Positions 1 to 7,711 of a DNA stretch of 64,000 bases are shown piece by piece. The notes beneath the pieces are model-generated. The model did no database searches. It worked only from the letters and a program-made list of their open reading frames with translations, and was not told the DNA's origin. Position numbers and translations under genes: made by a program. The stretch is from Flavobacterium sp. (GTDB lineage: Bacteria > Bacteroidota > Bacteroidia > Flavobacteriales > Flavobacteriaceae): assembly GCA_023251135.1 (NCBI GenBank), contig JAHEZJ010000001.1, positions 157,047 through 221,046 on the forward strand, given 5' to 3'. The first letter of the stretch is position 1; every line of letters begins with the position of its first letter.

Positions 1-530
1 TGCCCCACACACAACGATTTTTTCTTACGGACATACCCATAAGTTACATTGAGTTTAGCCGCAACTTCTTCCATCGTTTTAGTGGTAAAACTAAGTTTTA
101 ACAACTCCTGGCATTTGTCTCCCAATTTCTGAAACATCGCATCAAAAAGCTGCTGTTTTTCATCAAATTCTTCTGTTTGACCAATTAATTCCAGTGCAGA
201 TTCATTCATAGATACAGCATCTTCGTTAATTGTTACCCCTTTGTTTGCTGTTTTTTTAAGTTCGTTAAGCCACTTCCTTTTGCACAACAAAAAAAAGTAA
301 GCATCAAAGGGACAAGTGAGCTGCAGGGTTTTCGCCTTGGCCTGATTAAAAAGCAAAATCATAACTTCCTGAACCACATCCTGAGCATGTTCCTTATCTC
401 CGGAATTGTTCATGACGAACATCACCACTTTAGGAACGAATTTTTTGTAAATGATCTGAATGATTACTGAGTTATTTGCAGCAATGCCATCAATATACAT
501 TTGATCGGGATGAATTTTAGCCTTAACCAT
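1..530 (-). CDS. ECF-type RNA polymerase sigma factor (partial, 3' end cut off by window edge)
   Basis: About 176 residues are visible from the ATG at 528-530. The product begins MVKAKIHPDQMYIDGIAANN. It has a sigma region 2-like stretch (IIQIIYKKFVPKVVMFVMNN, then GDKEHAQDVVQEVMILLF, the usual DxxQevf core). A linker follows, then region 4 with a helix-turn-helix (CQELLKLSFTTKTMEEVAAKLNVTYGYVRKKK). This is the layout of Bacteroidota ECF sigma factors; no anti-sigma gene is visible next to it in this window. It is transcribed away from the gene at 682, so its promoter must lie in 531-681. Three identical bipartite elements on the facing side (587-618, 1002-1033, 1072-1103) are candidate targets. 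The family call is firm; the regulon is inference. Confidence 0.85.
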   Translation of the reverse strand, partial: MVKAKIHPDQMYIDGIAANNSVIIQIIYKKFVPKVVMFVMNNSGDKEHAQDVVQEVMILLFNQAKAKTLQLTCPFDAYFFLLCKRKWLNELKKTANKGVTINEDAVSMNESALELIGQTEEFDEKQQLFDAMFQKLGDKCQELLKLSFTTKTMEEVAAKLNVTYGYVRKKKSLCVG

Positions 531-586
531 AAAAAACCTTTTTGTAGCTAATTTAAAAAACAATTGGAAATAAATTTCATACAAAG

Positions 587-618
587 GGGTAACAATTAAC
601 ATATCAAGTTGATATAAC
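587..618 (+). promoter_or_regulatory. ECF-like promoter copy 1 (GGGTAACAA-N13-TTGATATAAC)
   Basis: GGGTAACAA (587-595) is followed after exactly 13 nt by TTGATATAAC (609-618). The same two blocks with the same spacing occur at 1002-1033 and 1072-1103. Read as -35 GTAACA and -10 TATAAC, the spacer is 18 bp, unlike the TAnnTTTG boxes elsewhere in the window. It sits 64 nt upstream of the gene at 682. Confidence 0.6.
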
Positions 619-681
619 AGCAAAGGACTCCTGAAAATTGTCGGGACAAAGTCCTCAGAACCATCAAAAAAATCAAGAAAA

Positions 682-981
682 ATGGAAACCTGTCAACTTG
701 TAAGCGAAAAGAATTTAGATCAATTTTACCAAATGATTTCTGCCAAAACACGAAATGGTTTTGTGATTGTGGAGCATAACGAGAAGCTTCCGTATGTTGT
801 TCTATCCAAAAAACAAAAAGCAATCAATCATCCTTTACATCTCTTTCTTACTTGCATCACCTTTGGACTTTGGTTTATCGTATGGCTCTATTGCATCGTG
901 AAGCTTTCACGAAAAACAAACATTCTTGTTGCCGTAGACGAGGACGGTAATCTCTTTGAAGACAAATGCCTCTCTGCATAA
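682..981 (+). CDS. Small single-pass membrane protein of unknown function
   Basis: The product has 99 residues. Residues 1-50 are polar, and there is one strongly hydrophobic segment at about 52-73 (PLHLFLTCITFGLWFIVWLY). It ends in a short charged tail with NILVAVDEDGNLFED. I do not recognise a family with certainty; the HLFLT..TFGLWFIVWL pattern resembles a membrane segment common in small bacterial inner-membrane proteins. It lies directly behind the first ECF-like promoter and opposite the sigma gene, so it could be an anti-sigma or sensor partner of that factor. That role is inferred from position only. Confidence 0.6.
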   Translation: METCQLVSEKNLDQFYQMISAKTRNGFVIVEHNEKLPYVVLSKKQKAINHPLHLFLTCITFGLWFIVWLYCIVKLSRKTNILVAVDEDGNLFEDKCLSA

Positions 982-1001
982 ATTTTGAAATACAAAAAAT
1001 A

Positions 1002-1033
1002 GGGTAACAATTGTTTAAAAGAATTGATATAAC
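1002..1033 (+). promoter_or_regulatory. ECF-like promoter copy 2
   Basis: GGGTAACAA (1002-1010), 13 nt, TTGATATAAC (1024-1033). It is identical in both blocks and spacing to the copies at 587 and 1072. It starts 21 nt after the stop codon of the preceding gene. Confidence 0.6.
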
Positions 1034-1071
1034 CACATCTCAACAAATTCAAAAATAAATTTCAACAGCAA

Positions 1072-1103
1072 GGGTAACAATATCAAACCCGAATTGATAT
1101 AAC
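1072..1103 (+). promoter_or_regulatory. ECF-like promoter copy 3
   Basis: GGGTAACAA (1072-1080), 13 nt, TTGATATAAC (1094-1103), exactly 70 bp after copy 2. It lies 69 nt before the lipoprotein ATG at 1172, so it would give a leader of about 60 nt. Confidence 0.6.
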
Positions 1104-1171
1104 TATAATTAAAACAACCGAAATCTGAAAACCACCTGATCATCAGGACAGATTTATAAAAATTAGAAATC

Positions 1172-2152
1172 ATGAACACAAACTTTAGAAAAATCGGACT
1201 TTTATTTTTACTGGCAATCAGTTTTGTAAGTTGCGACAATGGCGACAGCGACGATAATCTTGTTTTGCCGCCTTCAGCTTCTGCTTTTAAAAGCATAAGT
1301 AGCAAAGGAGTAAAATCGGCTACACAAAAATTTACCATTACTGCCGGAACCGGTGTTGTAACGGTGACTTCGGCCAAAGGAGTAAAATTAACCCTTAACG
1401 GAGACTGTCTGACTAAAAACGGAGTCGCGGTAACAGGCGCAGTGGATATCGAATACATTGAACTTTTTGACAAAGGAAAGATGCTGGTTACCAACAAACC
1501 TACAATGGGAGTTATGCCTGACGGAAAGAAAAACCTCTTGATTTCGGGTGGTGAGTTTTTCATCAAAGCAACTCAGGGCGGAGTCGAACTTAAAACTTCC
1601 TGCGCTATGAATATGATCGTTCCCGCTACCCTAACAGATGGTCTAGACAATGCCATGACTTTATGGAAAGGTGTAATCGATCAAAATGACGAACTGACCT
1701 GGGAAGTGCCTAAACCAAATGCAGACGGAACCGGCGGCAAAGGTGGCGTTCAGGGAGAAGGAACCAATTATTTTGTGACATTTGGAAACTTTGGATGGAC
1801 TAACGTAGACCGTTTTTACAGCGACCCAAGACCAAAAACCACACTATTGGTTGATGCTCCCGATGGTTACAACAATACCAACAGCGCCGTATACCTGTCC
1901 TACGATGGCGAAGGGAATGCACTTGCGAAATTAGACACTTACACCGCAGCAGGATTGTTCAGCGAGCACTACGGACAAATTCCGATTGGCCTAAAATGCC
2001 ATGTGATTTTTGCAACCGAAGACAATGGTCAATGGCGCTACGCAATCAAGGCCGTAACCGTTGCTGCAAATGATGTCTACACCTTTACACTTGCCGAAAC
2101 AGTTGTAGGTACCGAAGCCCAACTGGTAGCCGCAATCAATGCTATTCAGTAA
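1172..2152 (+). CDS. Secreted lipoprotein of unknown function
   Basis: The product has 326 residues. It starts with an n-region, a hydrophobic stretch and a lipobox ending SFVSC (Cys21), followed by the acidic tract DNGDSDDN. In flavobacteria such a tract is compatible with export to the outer membrane surface. The mature part is rich in beta-prone, glycine-containing stretches (TITAGTGVVTVTSAKGVKLT; a glycine-rich linker GTGGKGGVQGEG around residue 190). I do not recognise a named domain. It is preceded by two ECF-like promoters and followed by a hairpin terminator, so it may be the main output of those promoters. Lipoprotein status is firm and function is unknown. Confidence 0.8.
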   Translation: MNTNFRKIGLLFLLAISFVSCDNGDSDDNLVLPPSASAFKSISSKGVKSATQKFTITAGTGVVTVTSAKGVKLTLNGDCLTKNGVAVTGAVDIEYIELFDKGKMLVTNKPTMGVMPDGKKNLLISGGEFFIKATQGGVELKTSCAMNMIVPATLTDGLDNAMTLWKGVIDQNDELTWEVPKPNADGTGGKGGVQGEGTNYFVTFGNFGWTNVDRFYSDPRPKTTLLVDAPDGYNNTNSAVYLSYDGEGNALAKLDTYTAAGLFSEHYGQIPIGLKCHVIFATEDNGQWRYAIKAVTVAANDVYTFTLAETVVGTEAQLVAAINAIQ

Positions 2153-2173
2153 CTTACAAAATTCTTTTTAAGA

Positions 2174-2204
2174 AAAAGTGGTGATTTGCTCATCACTTTT
2201 TTTT
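2174..2204 (+). terminator. Rho-independent terminator
   Basis: An AAGTGGTGA / TCATCACTT stem with one G-T wobble and a short loop is followed by a run of eight T. It ends the lipoprotein transcript. Confidence 0.7.
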
Positions 2205-2244
2205 ACATTTAATCCAGTTTTCAAATTAATTCTGATGCTTTTCA

Positions 2245-2319
2245 GAAGCTAATCCTGCTGTCCGCTGTATCTTTTGTACCGAACCCCGATACAAAAGGAT
2301 GCCGCTTCCATCAGGGCTA
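2245..2319 (+). repeat. Interspersed palindromic repeat, copy A
   Basis: This ~75-bp element begins GAAGCTAATCCTGC and ends GATGCCGCTTCCATCAGGGC. A second copy lies inverted at 55214-55291. The two share both flanks nearly base for base but differ in the central ~15 bp. The arms can pair (CTAATCCTG with CAGGGCTA; TCTTTTGT with ACAAAAGGA), so each copy can fold into a long hairpin. It sits just upstream of the PKD-protein gene. Confidence 0.75.
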
Positions 2320-2332
2320 AAACCCTCTAGTT

Positions 2333-4285
2333 ATGAAACCACTATCGTCTATTTTATTGATGCTGCTTTCTGTTTTCGCAATGGGACAAACGAAGGTAAA
2401 AGACACCATAACGCGAAGAGCCAATATTGTTTTCATTCAGAACGGAAATGCGGTTACCTATAAACCCGAAACTCCGCCTTTAATTCCGATTGCAGGAGCT
2501 CCAAAACCCAGCTATTCTTATTTATGGGAGCTTGGTGACGGACATTACAGCAAAGAAGCAGAACCCAAACATGTCTACAAAAACAAAGGCACCTACACCA
2601 CCCGACTTGCTGTAACCAACAATTACGACAACGGAAAACCTCCGGCAACACGCCCCAAAAAAGTAGCCGTAAATGATCTTACCGATACCAACTATAAAGA
2701 CATTGCCTCGATAGCCGATCAAAACGGATTTGCGATCTTAAAAAATTGCGACCCTATTCCCGAACAGGAAATGGTAGTTGTAGTCAGTTATCAAAATCTT
2801 GAGAATTATGTTTCAAGCGGAAAACTGTATTTGTTTTACAATGAGAAACAATTTAAGGACAACAATTTCGAGCTGGTTGATTTTCGCACCTATGCCAATG
2901 AGCGCGAGGTAAAAGAAAAAACAGTAGCACGTATTGACGATCTGGACGATTCTAAAAACTATGTCGCGTCTGCCGAAAACACCTTCAAAACCAAAAAATA
3001 CAGAAATACAACCACCGAAGAAGACCTCGATGCATCGTTGCTGGATGCCAATAAAATCTATCATAATGTTTCGGTCATCGAGTTTGATGATGCCAACCCC
3101 AATGAAACCCGAAATGTTTTTTACACCTTTAAAACAACTCCCGAAATGATCAAAGACACCAGCGCAACGGTTACGATGCGTGGTATTTTTGTTCCAAACC
3201 GAAGTTATAAAAATCATAAAATAAAGAATCTCGAAATGGAGATCGTAACTTCCCACGACCCTAATAAAATGGGATCTAACGGAAGTTTTATGAATTACCG
3301 ACTGGTTCGTTTTAAAAGAGTAAACTTTAAAACACGCTTTCAGAACAACGGTGAAGGTCCTGCCCGAATGATCCGACTTGAAACGGACATCCCGGATATG
3401 TTTGACAAAAAAACCTTCCAGATTGAAGACATGTATCCTAAGTGCCCCATTTGTCCAAAAGACGAAGTTCCAACAACAAGCTGCCTGGATACCATTATCA
3501 AAAAAAATCAAATCTTTTTTACTTTCAAAAACATTTACTTACCCGGAAGCGAGCAGAAAAATGTACGGGAAAAGGACAGTACAAAAGGCTTTGTAAAATA
3601 TTCGATGAAGTTTGGCGAAGACTTTCACAAAGTAAAAACCCGAAGCCGAACGGCTATTATTTTCGATAAAAATGAACCTATAATTACCAATTACGCCACC
3701 ACCCGATTCCTGCCCGGAATTTCAATTGGAGCAAAAGCAGGTTATAATTTGTATCCTGATCTTGAAAAATCGACAAGCTATTTTGTGGGTGCCACTATTT
3801 CGCCTTTTAAATCGTATCGCTTTTACTGGCAGGCAGAATGGCTTAATGCCCTGAACAAATACGAAAGCGGACTAACAGTGATCGATCAAACCGTAGTAGG
3901 TGCAAATGGTGTAAAGCAATTGCAACGCACGACCACCACAACCGAAAACAAAAATGTCAACTGGGAAATTCCGGTATTAATTCGGTATAACCTTAACAAT
4001 TATATCGGAATTGGCGCCGGAATCCAGGCCAATTTTGATGTTTCGTCAGAACAAAACCAAACCCAAAAAATTGAAACTTTTGAAGGTGGAACAGATCAGT
4101 TTCTGATTAATACCCGAATGCAATCCAATTCAGTAAAAAACAGTTTTGGGAATTTAAAAACCGGAGTTTTGTTTGATTTAACCGCTGGTTTTGCCAGAAT
4201 TGGACCCAGTTTCGGAGCACGTTATGTGATTAATTTCGAACAGAATTTCAATTATTTTCAGTTTTATGGAATCTGGAAGTTTTAG
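2333..4285 (+). CDS. PKD-domain protein with C-terminal outer-membrane beta-barrel-like region
   Basis: The product has 650 residues. A signal peptide covers residues 1-19 (MKPLSSILLMLLSVFAMGQ). A PKD-type beta-sandwich lies at about 55-110 (YSYLWELGDGHYSKEAEPKH then VYKNKGTYTTRLAVTN). A long middle region has no domain I can name. The last ~190 residues alternate polar and aromatic residues like beta strands (SIGAKAGYNLYP, FRFYWQAEW-like strands, NYIGIGAGIQANF, GPSFGARYVINF) and end in FYGIWKF with a terminal Phe, as outer-membrane barrels do. It probably sits in the outer membrane with the PKD part exposed or periplasmic. It precedes the CHAT protease gene. The last 21 bp of the gene recur at about 4472-4492. 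Confidence 0.75.
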   Translation: MKPLSSILLMLLSVFAMGQTKVKDTITRRANIVFIQNGNAVTYKPETPPLIPIAGAPKPSYSYLWELGDGHYSKEAEPKHVYKNKGTYTTRLAVTNNYDNGKPPATRPKKVAVNDLTDTNYKDIASIADQNGFAILKNCDPIPEQEMVVVVSYQNLENYVSSGKLYLFYNEKQFKDNNFELVDFRTYANEREVKEKTVARIDDLDDSKNYVASAENTFKTKKYRNTTTEEDLDASLLDANKIYHNVSVIEFDDANPNETRNVFYTFKTTPEMIKDTSATVTMRGIFVPNRSYKNHKIKNLEMEIVTSHDPNKMGSNGSFMNYRLVRFKRVNFKTRFQNNGEGPARMIRLETDIPDMFDKKTFQIEDMYPKCPICPKDEVPTTSCLDTIIKKNQIFFTFKNIYLPGSEQKNVREKDSTKGFVKYSMKFGEDFHKVKTRSRTAIIFDKNEPIITNYATTRFLPGISIGAKAGYNLYPDLEKSTSYFVGATISPFKSYRFYWQAEWLNALNKYESGLTVIDQTVVGANGVKQLQRTTTTTENKNVNWEIPVLIRYNLNNYIGIGAGIQANFDVSSEQNQTQKIETFEGGTDQFLINTRMQSNSVKNSFGNLKTGVLFDLTAGFARIGPSFGARYVINFEQNFNYFQFYGIWKF

Positions 4286-4318
4286 GAGTTATGCCACTGA
4301 GACACGCTACGTTTTTTT

Positions 4319-4427
4319 GCCACGAATTCACGAATTTTTATTCATACATAACGGAACACAAAGAGAGTAATAAATAAACAAATCTTGAAATATCCTCACA
4401 AAAGACAAGGATTCGTGAATTCGTGGC
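4319..4427. repeat. Long-spaced inverted repeat (17-bp perfect arms)
   Basis: GCCACGAATTCACGAAT (4319-4335) is the perfect reverse complement of 4411-4427. The arms are 75 bp apart within a 321-bp gene-free stretch (4286-4606). That stretch also holds a second, shorter inverted repeat and a duplicated gene tail. It looks like an interspersed Bacteroidota intergenic element. Confidence 0.75.
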
Positions 4428-4471
4428 TAACCTTCTTTGCGAATCTTTGTGAAACAAAAATACTATGAAAA

Positions 4472-4492
4472 ATTATGGATTCTGGAAGTTTT
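4472..4492 (+). repeat. Partial duplicate of the upstream gene's 3' end
   Basis: The bases encoding the end of the PKD/barrel protein (about 4263-4284, TTATGG.ATCTGGAAGTTTTA) recur here with one mismatch in 21. The two copies flank the 17-bp inverted repeat element. They could be a target-site-type duplication or a recombination scar. Confidence 0.55.
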
Positions 4493-4523
4493 AAATGTTT
4501 TTTGTTCGCCATTGAATGTCACC

Positions 4524-4574
4524 CTGAGCGAAGTCGAAGGCTTCCCGACAATAAAGGTCTTCGACTTCGCTCAG
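4524..4574. repeat. Hairpin repeat CTGAGCGAAGTCGAAG
   Basis: Perfect 16-bp arms lie at 4524-4539 and 4559-4574 with a 19-nt loop. The same arm sequence recurs as a single copy near 24615-24630. There is no T-run on the + strand, so it is an interspersed repeat more than a simple terminator. Confidence 0.7.
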
Positions 4575-4606
4575 ACAGACGATCGTAATACTGCATCTCC
4601 TATTAT

Positions 4607-7270
4607 ATGAAATTATATCGCTTATATGTTTTAATCTTCCTTTTTTTAAATCTGAGTGTTTTAGGACAGAGTCAGGAAGATAAAATATATGCTGCAATTG
4701 ACTCTTTTATTGGACATCCTTCGGCCCAAGCGTTACAAAATTTAAAGAATACCGAGGCCGCTTTCTGGAAAAATCCGAAGTCAAAAACCAAAGACGAATT
4801 ACTTGCCATTGTAGTTTTAAACTGCAATAAAGCCTACTATGAAAATCAATTTGGGAAAACGGAAAACGCTATCGCGAGTTATGAAAAAGCCTGGCAGATT
4901 TACCAGAAAAACAAACTCCGCAATTATGATATTATCGAATACTGTCTGAAACCTTTAGGAAATTTATACACCGTTTTGGGCGATTACGACAGTGCCGAAA
5001 ATATGATAAAACAGTATTTTTTTATTGTCAATACCACTCCCAACTATCCGGATGCCCAAAAGCAAAAATTTGCTGCAATCCTCAATTTATCCAATGTATA
5101 TCAAAGTTCGGGAAAGTTTCATCTGGCCATTGATTTATTGGAACAAATACTAAAAACCGAGAAACTCACAAATGTTCAGAGAGGAATCGTGCTCAATAAT
5201 CTGGGAAACAATTACCTGTTGGGTTCAACGGAAGGTTTACTGCGTCCTGAGGTATATCAAAAAGTCGAAAACAGTTTTGAGTCCTCTGTAAATTATCTGA
5301 AAAACGAAAAAAACCAATCCGAAACTTTGTCGAATTCGTATCGGAATCTGGCCATGCTTAAGCGGCAGAGGAATGAATTTGAAGCGGCAGATTCTTATTT
5401 AGTCAAAGCCGGGAAACTTTTACGGGAAACACCACATGTACACGTCCGAAAAATAGCGAAACTGTATTATGAAAAGGCTTTGTTGCTTTTTGATCAGGGA
5501 AAACATGCCGAAAGTACCCGTCAGATCGAAAGTATTTTTAAACTATTAATCCCCGATTATCAGGCCGAAGAGGTTCTTCCGAATCAAAACCAACTGTATG
5601 CTGAAACGGTTTTAATTGATGCACTCGATTTACAGGCACAGGTTTTTTTAAGCCAGAATCAGCCTAAAAAAGCATTGCAATCGTACCAGCTTTCTCTTTA
5701 TATCGAAGAGCTACTGATGAACATTACGCTTTATGAAAACTCTAAAATAATTGCTCAGATACGCTCCCGCTATCGTACCGAAAAATGTCTTTCGATTTAT
5801 GATCGCTTGTTTCAAAAGGAAAATAAAACAGAGTATCTGGAAGACGCTTTTCAATTGGCCGAACGAACAAAATCAGGAGTTTTAAAAAGTTATCAATCGA
5901 ATATCAAAAAGGCAACGACAGCCGAGAAATTGCTTTTACAACAACTTCAAAGTTTAAACAATTTGATTGTAAAAGAACAACAAAAAGGCGATTCAGCCCA
6001 TATTCCGAGTCTCAATAAGGCCATTCAAAAGCAAAATGAGCTTATGCTCTCTCTAAAGCAAATGCAATCTAAAAACCCGAATTTACTTCCTGACAATTGC
6101 GATTTAAAAGCGCTGTTTTCCAAATTAGAGAAAGACAAGGCGGTGCTGGTGTACTATTTTATGGGGGCCGAAAACCTGTACTATTTCACCCTGCAAAATA
6201 ACCGGATCAGTCTCCATCATCTTTATACTGCTCATACGGCAATGCCAAATATTCTAAAATTCATCAATTATTTCAATACGGCGGCGGCCATTACAAATGA
6301 TATTTCGGGATACAATTACTATGGCAAAAAAGTATACGATTTGTTGCGATTGCCACAAAATACCGTTTACCAAAACCTCATCCTTGTTCCTGACGGTATT
6401 TTGAACTTCCTGCCTTTTGAAGCACTGTTGACAAGTACATCCAAAACGACAAATTTTGCCAAAATGCCTTATTTGTTAAATGATTTCAGGATTGCATACA
6501 ATACTTCGGCAAACCAATATCTCAATGCCCAACCGGTTTTACATTCCCGAAATACAATTTTGGGTGTTTTCCCTGTTTTCGAAAATACTCCTCTTGAACT
6601 GCGCTATTCGAAGAAAGAACTCGAAGCCATCAGAAGTAATTTCAAAGGAAACTATTTAGAAAATTCCCAGGCTACTTTCTCCAATTTTAAGAATAACGCA
6701 AACCAGTACTCCATTTTACATTTAAGTACTCACGCCTCTTCAGGTGATGTCGAAACGCCGGCGAGCATCCGGTTCTACGATCAGGAAATCTTATATTCGG
6801 AATTGTACAATCTGAATATTAAGCCTGATTTAGTGGTTTTAAGCGCCTGCGAAACGGGAATCGGCAAATTGTACAAAGGCGAAGGTGCGATGAGCGTGGC
6901 AAGAGGTTTTCAGTTTGCGGGAGCTCAGAATTTACTGTTTTCGTTATGGAAAGTGAATGATTACACCACCTCGGTTTTTACGGCTGATTTTTATAAAAAC
7001 ATCAAAAATGGTCTGCCTTATTTTGAAGCAAATGCAAACGCCAAACTTGCTTTTTTACAGGACAAATCCATTTCGAATGCCAAAAAATCTCCTTATTACT
7101 GGAGTTCTTTTGTATACTACGGCACTCTTTCGGCAGAAGAAAAATCCCCAAATTATATCTTTTATATCATTAGTTTATTGGCCGCAATTGGTTTATTTTT
7201 GATTTTCAATCAGTACCGAAAATGGAAAATCTTCACGAGGTTCTCAAAAAAGAGAAATACAAAAAAATAA
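4607..7270 (+). CDS. Periplasmic TPR-CHAT (caspase-like) peptidase, membrane anchored
   Basis: The product has 887 residues. A signal peptide (residues 1-20, ending SVLGQ) is followed by tetratricopeptide-type helical repeats over about 30-400 and a coiled linker. The C-terminal CHAT domain (about 500-840) carries the clan CD dyad: His709 in ILHLSTHASSG and Cys748 in VVLSACETGIGK. The conserved GEGAMSVARGFQFAGAQNLL segment follows. A transmembrane helix (YIFYIISLLAAIGLFLIF) and a basic tail end the protein. This places the TPR and protease parts in the periplasm, anchored by the C-terminus in the inner membrane. CHAT peptidases are usually switched on by sensor repeats to cut a partner; the substrate here is unknown. 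Its end overlaps the retropepsin gene by 49 bp, so the two are probably translated together. Confidence 0.88.
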   Translation: MKLYRLYVLIFLFLNLSVLGQSQEDKIYAAIDSFIGHPSAQALQNLKNTEAAFWKNPKSKTKDELLAIVVLNCNKAYYENQFGKTENAIASYEKAWQIYQKNKLRNYDIIEYCLKPLGNLYTVLGDYDSAENMIKQYFFIVNTTPNYPDAQKQKFAAILNLSNVYQSSGKFHLAIDLLEQILKTEKLTNVQRGIVLNNLGNNYLLGSTEGLLRPEVYQKVENSFESSVNYLKNEKNQSETLSNSYRNLAMLKRQRNEFEAADSYLVKAGKLLRETPHVHVRKIAKLYYEKALLLFDQGKHAESTRQIESIFKLLIPDYQAEEVLPNQNQLYAETVLIDALDLQAQVFLSQNQPKKALQSYQLSLYIEELLMNITLYENSKIIAQIRSRYRTEKCLSIYDRLFQKENKTEYLEDAFQLAERTKSGVLKSYQSNIKKATTAEKLLLQQLQSLNNLIVKEQQKGDSAHIPSLNKAIQKQNELMLSLKQMQSKNPNLLPDNCDLKALFSKLEKDKAVLVYYFMGAENLYYFTLQNNRISLHHLYTAHTAMPNILKFINYFNTAAAITNDISGYNYYGKKVYDLLRLPQNTVYQNLILVPDGILNFLPFEALLTSTSKTTNFAKMPYLLNDFRIAYNTSANQYLNAQPVLHSRNTILGVFPVFENTPLELRYSKKELEAIRSNFKGNYLENSQATFSNFKNNANQYSILHLSTHASSGDVETPASIRFYDQEILYSELYNLNIKPDLVVLSACETGIGKLYKGEGAMSVARGFQFAGAQNLLFSLWKVNDYTTSVFTADFYKNIKNGLPYFEANANAKLAFLQDKSISNAKKSPYYWSSFVYYGTLSAEEKSPNYIFYIISLLAAIGLFLIFNQYRKWKIFTRFSKKRNTKK

Positions 7271-7659
7271 AATTTAAAGTCACCAAAACACAGCATTTAT
7301 CAATTAAGGCAAAAATCAATGGGGTTTCGGGAAATTTCATTTTAGATACCGGGGCTTCTAATTCCTGTGTAGGATTTGAGAGTATTGAACGTTTTGAACT
7401 GACTGCAAAAAAATCTAAAACCAAAGCTTCGGGAGCGGGAGGAACGGGAATGCTAACACAAATTTCAAAGCACAATCGGCTACAGCTCGGCCGCTGGAAA
7501 AATGCTGATTTCAGTCTGGTTATTTTTGATCTTTCGCACGTAAATGAAGCTTTAGAATCGTACAAAACAAAACCGGTTCAAGGTATTATCGGGGCCGACG
7601 TTTTGCTTGAAGGTAAAGCGATTATCGATTACTACAATCATTATTTGTACCTGAAATAG
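7222..7659 (+). CDS. Retropepsin-like aspartic protease
   Basis: The product has 145 residues, about the size of a single retroviral-type protease subunit, so it should act as a dimer. The active-site motif LDTGAS has its Asp at residue 42. A GxxG-hydrophobic stretch (GAGGTGML) may form the flap region. The terminal GIIGADVL (about 121-128) is the typical hydrophobic-hydrophobic-G-x-D-x-L element near the C-terminus. No signal peptide is seen, so it is probably cytoplasmic. The only ATG in the N-terminal part is at 7222, inside the CHAT gene in another frame. The last third of the gene seeds the 444-bp tandem array downstream. The fold call is firm; substrate and role are unknown. Confidence 0.85.
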   Translation: MENLHEVLKKEKYKKIKFKVTKTQHLSIKAKINGVSGNFILDTGASNSCVGFESIERFELTAKKSKTKASGAGGTGMLTQISKHNRLQLGRWKNADFSLVIFDLSHVNEALESYKTKPVQGIIGADVLLEGKAIIDYYNHYLYLK

Positions 7660-7711
7660 TAAATTCCAAATTTTAAAAACCCAAATTCCAATACTGGAGT
7701 TTTTAGTACTA

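Noticed and set aside
1015..1566. Open frame of 183 residues on the reverse strand
   Set aside because: It lies antisense to the lipoprotein gene and over the two ECF-like promoters, with no recognisable protein features.
2813..3511. Open frame of 232 residues on the reverse strand
   Set aside because: It is antisense inside the PKD/barrel gene, with a Phe/Ile/Cys-rich product typical of a shadow frame and no signal peptide or domain.
4286..4606. Small gene or ncRNA in the gap before the CHAT gene
   Set aside because: Only repeat arms and a duplicated gene tail are visible; there is no promoter box or conserved frame.
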